Below are positions 57,386 to 64,000 of a stretch of DNA of 64,000 bases, in pieces. Position 1 is the stretch's first letter. The number at the start of each line of letters is the position of its first letter. The notes under the pieces were generated by a model. That model was given only the letters and a program-made list of their open reading frames with translations, did no database searches and was not told the DNA's origin. The stretch is from Saxidomus purpurata (taxonomy: Eukaryota; Mollusca; Bivalvia; Venerida; Veneridae): positions 44,988,699-45,052,698 of the forward strand of contig JAFMSR010000002.1 in NCBI GenBank assembly GCA_022818135.1. The letters are read 5' to 3'. Made by a program: the position numbers and the translations under genes.

Positions 57386-58350
57386 ACAAAATCTTTTGTA
57401 CAATGACAGTGACCTACAAACTATGAAATCATCATTGTTACACAGTTTATATGATGCTAACCACTAGCTACAGTACCTTTCCCTAGGGCACTCAACTTCA
57501 ACTCAACTAGTTTCAGATTTTATCACATTGTTCAAAAATGCAAAAATGAAATCTTTACAAATTCAAATAGTGTTGCTAATCAAAGATGAAAATGAATGCT
57601 TTTCAATGATAAGTAACAAAAGGCCAATTAAGGCTCATGTACAGAAAAAGCTATTACTGGTTATGTAGTATGTTTTCTTTAAAAACAATTGGACTAAACA
57701 CCCCTTAACATGAACTATCTTCCATACAAGATGTTTCTTTCAAAATTCACTTGCTTTAAATATCAACCTTATAACAAATGAGAAGTTTTTGTCAAAAATC
57801 ATTGGCCGAAACAATACTTAAAATAAACTTCTGCTCTATAAAAAATGGTTGGCCTGAAAGGTTTAAGGTTGTTCCTTAAATTGAAACAAACTCACAACTC
57901 AACAGAAAGTTGATAATTCTTAAAGTGCCAAAATAGCCCTAACACATCTGTACAAAAATGCTCAATGAAATCTTTAAAAAGTGAAGATGAATGCTTTTCA
58001 ATGATAAGTAACCAAAGGCCTATTAAGGCTCATGTTAACAAAAGCCATTACTGGTTATGTAGTATGTTTTCATTGAAAACAATTGGCATAAACAGTCCTT
58101 AACTTGAAATATCTTTTTGTCAAAACTTTCTTGCCTTTACTATCAACTGTATAACTTATGCGAAGTTTTTGTCAAAAACAAATGGCCAAAACAATACAAA
58201 GTTTGATCAAAATTGGGATAGTAGTTAAGGGGATAAGTCTTTAAAGCAAAATGTTCATGGACAGACACGCATGAATACACGCACAACGTCGGACGCAGGA
58301 CCACTGCTGACCACAGTAGGTCACCTACTTGGTGCTCAGGTGAACTAATA
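57386..58350. repeat. Decayed terminal satellite units and possible element 3' end
   Basis: 57386-57950 continues the satellite unit with many changes. A second piece from 57950 (TGTACAAAAATGCTCAATGA) follows after a jump of about 700 bp of unit. From 58200 the sequence is AAGTTTGATCAAAATTGGGA, then ACAGACACGCATGAATACAC and a GTAGG-TCA-CCTAC hairpin. It ends AGGTGAACTAA at about 58348, like a family D 3' end, which suggests the satellite grew inside a Helitron-like element. Confidence 0.6.
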
Positions 58351-58483
58351 AACATCACAGACTTTCACAACTGTGCTATTCGATCTATTTCTCACGCGAT
58401 TCAAAATAGTGTTCTTGCTTTTCTATAATAGTACCATAACCTAGTAATGAAGATCATGCCCTGTCACATGGTCCAGCTCATGT
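58351..58483. other. Short unique spacer
   Basis: Lies between the satellite-bearing block and the resumed D element. Nothing recognised. Confidence 0.4.
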
Positions 58484-58913
58484 ACATGCAGAGAGGTCTT
58501 CTAGGCAATGCCAGATGCTAAATAACTAAGCTCTAGGCATTGAGGTTTCAGAGAAGATTTTTAAAGTTTTTCCATTAGAAGTGTATGTAAAAACAAGTGA
58601 CACCCCGGGCAGGGTCAATTTTGACCTATAGGTCATTATTTGAACAATCTTGGTAGACTTCAACTAGGCAATGCCACATGTCAAATATCTAAGCTTTGGG
58701 CCTGTCCTGTTTTTGAGAAGATTTTTTAAGTTTTTCCTTTCCATTGGCAACCAGAGTTCTACATGAAATTGAATTATTTTAACACCTATGATGATCGGGC
58801 TTCATGCGGATTTTAGAGGAGATGTTGTTTGAAGGAAAATGTGAAAGGACGACGTACAACATACAATCCAAATAAGCTTATTCTGGCACTTTGTGCCAGG
58901 TGAGCTAAAAAGG
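58484..58913 (+). mobile_element. Family D element, split copy, right part
   Basis: It resumes at AGAGGTCTTCTAGGCAATGC, followed by TAACTAAGCTCTAGGCATTG, a further core unit (GGTCAATTTTGACCTATAGG) and CAACCAGAGTTCTACATGAA. It ends with a perfect CTGGCAC-TTT-GTGCCAG hairpin and GTGAGCTAA. Together with 39185-39434 it makes one D element of normal size. Confidence 0.7.
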
Positions 58914-59107
58914 GTGATAATTCTGACAAAAACCTTCACAGAGTTAAGTACTCTTGTAAGTTGATGGAGGCTAGGATAGTAAATAATTATTTAAGGTTTC
59001 AAAGCAATATCTATATTGGTTTTCAAGAAAAGTACAGAAAACCTAACCAAGGTGTGACTCAAATGCCAAGGCGAGTTGAATACCTCTTCTTCGAAAAATT
59101 AAACTAA
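58914..59107 (+). mobile_element. Family A element, copy 4, right part
   Basis: AAAGGGTGATAATTCTGACA, CCTTCACAGAGTTAAGTACT and CTAACCAAGGTGTGACTCAA are the last core unit and 3' region of family A, ending TACCTCTTCTTCGAAAAATT then AAACTAAAA and T. About 52 bp of the core unit are missing compared with the left part at 39184. Confidence 0.6.
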
Positions 59108-59114
59108 AATCGAA

Positions 59115-59420
59115 ACTGCAACCAGCCAAGAACATACCTGTAACACAAATTATCACCAAGGATAACCCTGCTGGCGTCCATCATCCTGTATTTGTGACCA
59201 GTGCGCAACATACACAATCGTTATATACACAATACTCACCAGCGGAAATTGAGTGTGTCTTCACAACCAGTGTTGAATACGTTCAGCCTTCACATCTGTT
59301 TCGCCAGGGGACATCTATCCGAGTGGACCATCACCATCACACCATTGTATTGACATCTGTTTCGCCAGGGGACATCTATCCTAGTGGACCATCACCATCA
59401 CACCATTGTATTGACATCTA
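59115..59420 (-). repeat. Family P unit plus a 61-bp tandem duplication
   Basis: The minus strand shows the family P landmark region (GCGCACTGGTCACAAATACA) ending TGTTACAG/GTATGT. 59293-59353 and 59354-59414 are a 61-bp direct duplication (CATCTGTTTCGCCAGGGGAC) differing by one or two bases. The plus-strand frame through it shows a histidine run from CACCATCACCATCACACC; this is a translation artefact of the repeat. Confidence 0.5.
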
Positions 59421-60045
59421 CCAACAAATGTTCATATTATTCTAATTTTGGCGCATCTATGTACAACATGTACAGTTACATCTCCAGTAAGCTAAACAGG
59501 AAATATATCTATTTCGTAATTATACGAAAGGACGAAAGACAACACAAGTTGACGTTACATAGGAAGCGGGTGTGTTACTGTTTAATGATACATTTTAGGA
59601 GTGTGGGGAGGAGCTGTACTAACTAGCAGAGGGTTAACAATACTCTGTAATCTTAAAATGTAAGAATAAATAACATAATTTACTTTCCACTTTTGTGAGT
59701 TTTAGGGAAAGTCACTTCAAATAAATCTCTTTCAGTTATGCAATGTACTATGGAAGGAATAAACATAAGAGTCAATGTACAATTCTCATGTACATTTCCT
59801 ATATAATTTATATGTGAAAGTGCTTTCAGTAGATTTCTTCTGTATGAAACTGAGATAAATGGCCAGAACACTGTATTATGCAAAGTCGGAATAAGACATC
59901 AATTATAGAATGAGGTGTTTGTCGTTGAAGTTCAAGAATGCGCAACCTAAAAAATCTTAATAAGTTACAAAACCTAAGGTGTCATTAAGTATCACTCACC
60001 AATGTTATTCATAGTTATTGCATAAAATTATACAGACATACCCTT
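59421..60045. other. Unique stretch
   Basis: No repeat recognised. A minus-strand frame of 67 codons (59680-59883) is not recognised. Confidence 0.35.
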
Positions 60046-60215
60046 TGCCCATGCATGCAATTGGACAAAGCCACCTTTGCTCATGCATGCATGGGAAACC
60101 CAGCTTGGCACATTTGCTTATGCACGATTGGGCAAAGCCACCTTGGCACCTATTCTCATGCATGCATGGGCAAACCCACCTTGACAGCATTGCTCATGCA
60201 TGCATGGGCAAACCT
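60046..60215. repeat. 38-bp minisatellite rich in CATGCATG
   Basis: CTCATGCATGCATGGGCAAA-type units start near 60043, 60080, 60118, 60155 and 60193, a period of 37-38 bp, separated by CCACCTTGGCA. The CATGCATGCATG core is palindromic. Frames of 61 and 79 codons on both strands come from the 38-bp period and are not genes. Confidence 0.75.
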
Positions 60216-62061
60216 ATGATTTATGAAAAAAAAAAATATGTTGATCATTGTTTCTAACTAGCACATATTCTATGTGGGAAAGCCATTACAGCTGGTCATT
60301 GAACAGCTCTTGCATAAAACCAACCTACCTACAATCCTCAGCAGTTACTGACTAAGACTAAGGTCTCTCAGCAGTTACTGACTAAATACATACAATATTT
60401 TCACTTTGCATTGGCAGTGTTTGTTGTGTTTTTTTCATATCACCTTTAGTCAATGATTTGAGTAATTTTTAGCATATATTTATATTGTTTTTTTTTGTTT
60501 ACTTTAAGTTGTGTTGTAGTACAAGAATTAAATGTTTTGTTTTAAAAGTACTTGGTATAAAGCCTTATTTGTTGCATATTTCAAGGGTTTACATGCTGTC
60601 TGCTTTCTACGAGTTCATTTACGGGTATTTGCGGTTTATTAGAAACAATGAATCCTAAGATGCAATATTCTAAATCTTTAGGAAGAGTCCCTTAGATTGG
60701 TTCTTTCATGGGAACGGTGCATAGCACTGATATACAGACTGATATCTATTTCCTGAGAGTGGAACATTGTACTTATGCTTCGGGGAACGACTACGAACCA
60801 TTTCATTTTCGCCCCTTTTTCGGATTCTAGATTTCTAAGGATTAGTGTTACAATTAAGTAAACAGCAATGCCATCTTACATGTACAAATGTACGTATATG
60901 CCTACCTTATCTTTTCAATAAGCGTTTTTGCCTATTACCGTCCCAATTAATGAGCTTCTTTATGATGTGTATTATGCTGGTTGTCCCAGTTTTCGTGGTA
61001 CTAAGAACCCATTATAACATTACGGAGTACAAAAAAAATAAACAAACAAACAACGAAGTTTTTAAAAAAAACTAAAAACTTACTTTTCAACATCTGACAA
61101 TAATGCTCAGTATTTATTTCGAGTGTCCGTGACATTGATGACAAAGCTGTCAACATATTAGGTGTGTTGACCTTTGACATCATAGGAATATGTGCCCCAG
61201 AATTCATGGGTCGATCAAAAAGTCACATAGCATCAAAAGTGTTGCACATCTTTTTAGAATCACGTTTAAAAATCATATTTTCATGTCTTGTGAATCAGAA
61301 TCAGTTGATAACAAATAAATAAGTAATGAAAAATCCTTCCAGTAATAGTTTAAAAAGCAGTAATCCTTTGAATAATAAAAAAATGTTCACCTACTGTGGG
61401 TGTAACTTAAATAGATCTGCACATTTTGTTATTTAAAGGTACAAGAACATCAACGCATTGTAACTATAAGTAACGGTAAACATGCACTTGAACATATTAA
61501 CACTTTTTTGATTTCAGTTATTTAACTGAATGGGGACAATTGGGACATAATTAAGGGGACAGGAATGATTGTTGGCGTTAAATTGACAAAAAATGCCGAT
61601 TAAAATGACAAAAAGCTTATTTTCTTTAGCTAAATATTAACATTAATAATATTATTGAACGACCCTCATTAGAACGGCCGTTGTTACTCCCCTTAATACA
61701 AAATGGTAGACAGACGCTTGCCAACTTTGACATCTAGCTAGAAATCATATTTTATTTGTAGAAAAACTTAACTTAACATAATTCAAATAAAAAAAAGACT
61801 ATTTAATTGATTATGTTATTAAATAATAAAATGGTTTTACGACTTATTTATGCCACATTTTTCCTTTCTATTGGTTTGACAGAGATATGGTTGCCGTTGG
61901 ATGGGGTGTTTGTTGACAGAAAAAGTACACGCGCTGTGCTATCACAAGCTTAATCTAAATACCACAAATTCTGGACCTACCACAAATACTGGGCCCCAAC
62001 ACCATAAATAATAAACGTCTTGCTGTCTTTAATTTATAATACACAGTTTCAAATTGGATGC
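60216..62061. other. Unique AT-rich stretch
   Basis: No repeat family apart from a 29-bp duplication of CTCAGCAGTTACTGACTAA at 60338 and 60367. A candidate minus-strand exon lies at 61084-61207 (listed separately). Confidence 0.4.
61084..61207 (-). CDS. Weak candidate first coding exon
   Basis: On the minus strand an ATG (61205-61207), preceded by an in-frame stop, opens 41 codons that end at a good donor (GTTGAAAA/GTAAGTTT). The peptide contains SKVNTPNMLTALSSMSRTL and is not recognised. It is on the same strand as the Slo-like exons, but I see no resemblance to known Slo N-termini. It may be a chance open frame. Confidence 0.2.
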
Positions 62062-62111
62062 ATATTAAGCTGGGGCGAGTGCACTCATTCTGCAAACAGT
62101 CAAGCTAAAAA
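62062..62111 (+). mobile_element. Family B 3'-end fragment
   Basis: GCTGGGGCGAGTGCACTCAT, TCTGCAAACAGTCAAGCTAA and AAA then T match the last 45 bp of the element at 2929-2973. The rest of the element is absent. Confidence 0.5.
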
Positions 62112-62399
62112 TGTAATTATAATGTTTTGCATGATAGTTATATGGACATTTTTTTCGCCCAGGAGATATTTGAGTATGAAAACACTCGTGATCCCAGTGA
62201 AGTGCAGGTAAATATTTCCTATATATTTTCTCGTAAAACAAGCGATCTCTGGACTCAATTAACATCTATCAATTTGGGTGAAAATTTTGAAAAATGGCCC
62301 GGGCACTTCCTGTTTCTATTCGTGAAAGCTTCCACTTTCTAAGGCATAACTCAGTATCTGGCAGTTCATTTGTTTTGTAAAACCTGCTAGAACTATAGA

Positions 62400-63660
62400 G
62401 CAGACAAGACTAATTCACCTGTTTTATCTATAGAGCTGAGAAGGCTAATTTCATATTTTTCATATTTTTTCATAATCCAAGAGTGCCTAGGGCGATTTGG
62501 CTGGTTATCGAAATTGGTCGAGATATTATGCCCACAAATATTTTCACAAAGCTTGGTGAAGATCGGATGAAAACTGTTTGACCTGGAGAGCGGACAAGGC
62601 TAATTTGGACAATTTTGCGTAATTCAAGGGCCATAATCCAAAAGTGCCTATGCCTAGGGTGATTTGGCTGGTTATCGGCCCTTATATATTATGCCCACAA
62701 ACATGTTCACAAAGTTTGGTGAAGATCGGATGAAAACTGTTCGACTTAGAGAGCGGACAAGGTGAATGTGGCCAATTTTGCATAAATCAAGGGCCATAAT
62801 TCAAAAGTGCCTTGGGCGATTTGGCTGGTTATCGAACATGGCTGAGAGATTATGCCGACAAACATTTTGACAAAGTTTAGTGAAGATCAGATAAAAACTG
62901 TTTGACTAAGAGAGCGGACAAGGTGAATGTGGCCAATTTTGCATAAATCAAGGGCCATAATCCAAAAGTGCCTTTGTCGATTTTGCTCGTTATCAAAATT
63001 GGCCGAGATATTATGCCAACAAACATTTTGACCAAGTTTGGTGAAGATCAGATGATAACTGTTTGACTTAAGAGAGCGGACAGGTAGTCTAACTATTTCG
63101 ACTTCGAAGGCAAACCAAATTTATAGGCTGATATTTTATCAAATATCAGATCTGTGAAAGGGGTCACACTGAAAACGCCAAATTAATTAGGCTAGCGGAC
63201 AAGGTTAATTTGGTCATAAATTAAGGGCCATAATCCAAAAGTGCCTGGGTTGATTTGGCTGGTTATCGAACTTGGCCGTTATATTATGCCGACAAACATT
63301 TTGACCAAGTTTGGTGAAGATCAGATGAAAACTGTTTGACTTAGAGAGCGGACAAAGTGTGGACGCTGCCCGCTCACCCACCTGCCACGGTTCCCATAAT
63401 ATACTGAAGCGAAAAAGAAACGCAGGGTAACAAAATATGTAATAATATCAAAACGGCTATGTGTAGAAGTAGTGATATCATGCACTTACTATTTAAACTG
63501 GTTTTGAGTGATTTTAGGTCGATGAGCACAGTGACCCAGATAATTATCTGACCGATTTTCATACTTCTACACGTACATACCAATTTTGATATTATTACAT
63601 ATTTTGTTACCCTGCATTTCTTTTTCGCTTCAGTATACATCCCTTCGGGCGTATAAAAAC
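62400..63660 (+). mobile_element. Family F element with tandem core, interrupted by a MITE
   Basis: Units of about 165 bp carry GAGAGCGGACAAGG (near 62586, 62751, 62917, 63077, 63342), GGGCCATAATCCAAAAGTGC, GATTTGGCTGGTTATCG and AAGTTTGGTGAAGATC. About 95 bp of unrelated sequence (63085-63180) breaks the fourth interval. After GCTGCCCGCTCACCCACCTG comes CACGGTTCCCATAA, then the MITE, then CATCCCTTCGGGCGTATAAA, a 3' end with a short CCCTTCGGG hairpin. Confidence 0.65.
63400..63637. mobile_element. MITE with about 72-bp terminal inverted repeats
   Basis: The left arm 63400-63471 (TATACTGAAGCGAAAAAGAA ...) and right arm 63562-63637 (... CTTTTTCGCTTCAGTATA) are reverse complements with few differences, around about 90 bp of loop. 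The outermost TA on both sides fits a TA target duplication as used by Tc1/mariner elements. No transposase is present. It sits in the 3' region of the family F element. Confidence 0.75.
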
Positions 63661-64000
63661 ACGTTAGTCCAACTAATTGTACGCGAGTCGAGATACTGTG
63701 TTATTTTTGTATGGGCAATATCTCTCCTCTGCGAGATTCTGACCCAAAACGAAAATATCTCGGAATTTGCTCAAGATGTCACTTAATTATTTTGACTAAA
63801 AACACGTCATCCGCCATCTTCTAAACAGGCTGAGCATAAATATAAATCGGTAAATACCCCGAATGAGCTAAAATAGCCCAATCGGGCTGAAACGTAAACA
63901 ATAGAAACATACATTTTTTAAATAACTTTTTTGCTAGGAAAAAGCGCAAGTTAATTTTTTCATTGTATGTTTATATTATTGTAAGCGATAAGAATAAGCA
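63661..64000. other. Unique stretch
   Basis: Nothing recognised up to the window edge. No Slo S0-S2 exon was found here. Confidence 0.4.

Noticed and set aside
59194..59445. Histidine-rich plus-strand frame
   Set aside because: Arises from a 61-bp duplication containing CACCATCACCATCACACC; no other coding evidence.
60845..61075. 76-codon plus-strand frame with a hydrophobic middle
   Set aside because: Tail is an A-rich low-complexity run, no similarity recognised, no splice support.

Overview
The window looks like nuclear DNA of a bivalve mollusc, probably a heterodont clam. It is AT-rich and intron-like, has no open frame longer than about 120 codons, and is packed with repeats whose ends I associate with bivalve genomes: CAAGAGCTGTC...GACAGCGTGCTCGAC, CAAGAGGGCCATGATGGCCC and AAGTGACGAATGCCC. 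The taxon is inferred from these repeats and from invertebrate-like protein matches, not proven. No prokaryotic genes, rRNA or CRISPR were seen.

Protein-coding content is one gene on the minus strand, visible as short exons. Two exons are recognised with confidence. The exon at 19827-19938 encodes the S2 end and S3 segment of a Slo (BK-type, KCNMA1-like) potassium channel, and 17470-17621 encodes S4, the S4-S5 linker and most of S5. Both have proper acceptors and donors and their reading phases join. A likely terminal exon ending in a stop codon lies at 441-563, and a weaker exon at 4704-4821. I found no pore exon (GYGD motif) between 17.4 kb and the left edge. The S0-S2 exons were not found either and may lie beyond 64 kb, so most of the window would then be intron.

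I label the repeat families A to P. Several share one grammar: a 5' end CAAG preceded by A's, a core of tandem 130-175 bp units, and a 3' hairpin followed by CTAA plus A's. This resembles Helitron-related bivalve elements ('pearl'/HINE type), which is an inference. Layout: 0.6-4.6 kb nested families M, I, B, L, C; 5.3-9.6 kb family J, a tRNA-like remnant and family A; 10.3-16.4 kb families N, E, G, K, O, A; 17-21.2 kb families B, C, D around the two Slo exons; 21.8-22.3 kb an exact 105-bp tandem repeat; 22.7-24.9 kb an A element split cleanly by element H; 26.7-28.3 kb families G and J; 28.6-32.7 kb SINE-like units and family B; 34-38.6 kb an old degenerate tandem array (P); 38.6-59.1 kb a set of nested elements; 60-64 kb mostly unique DNA, a 38-bp minisatellite, and family F holding a MITE.

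The most striking structure is a satellite of about 16 units of about 1073 bp at 40231-57152. It lies inside a split D element, which itself lies inside a split A element (A[D[satellite]D]A, 38.6-59.1 kb). The satellite has diverged blocks, a two-unit duplication, hypervariable slots and conserved splice-donor-like sites on the minus strand.
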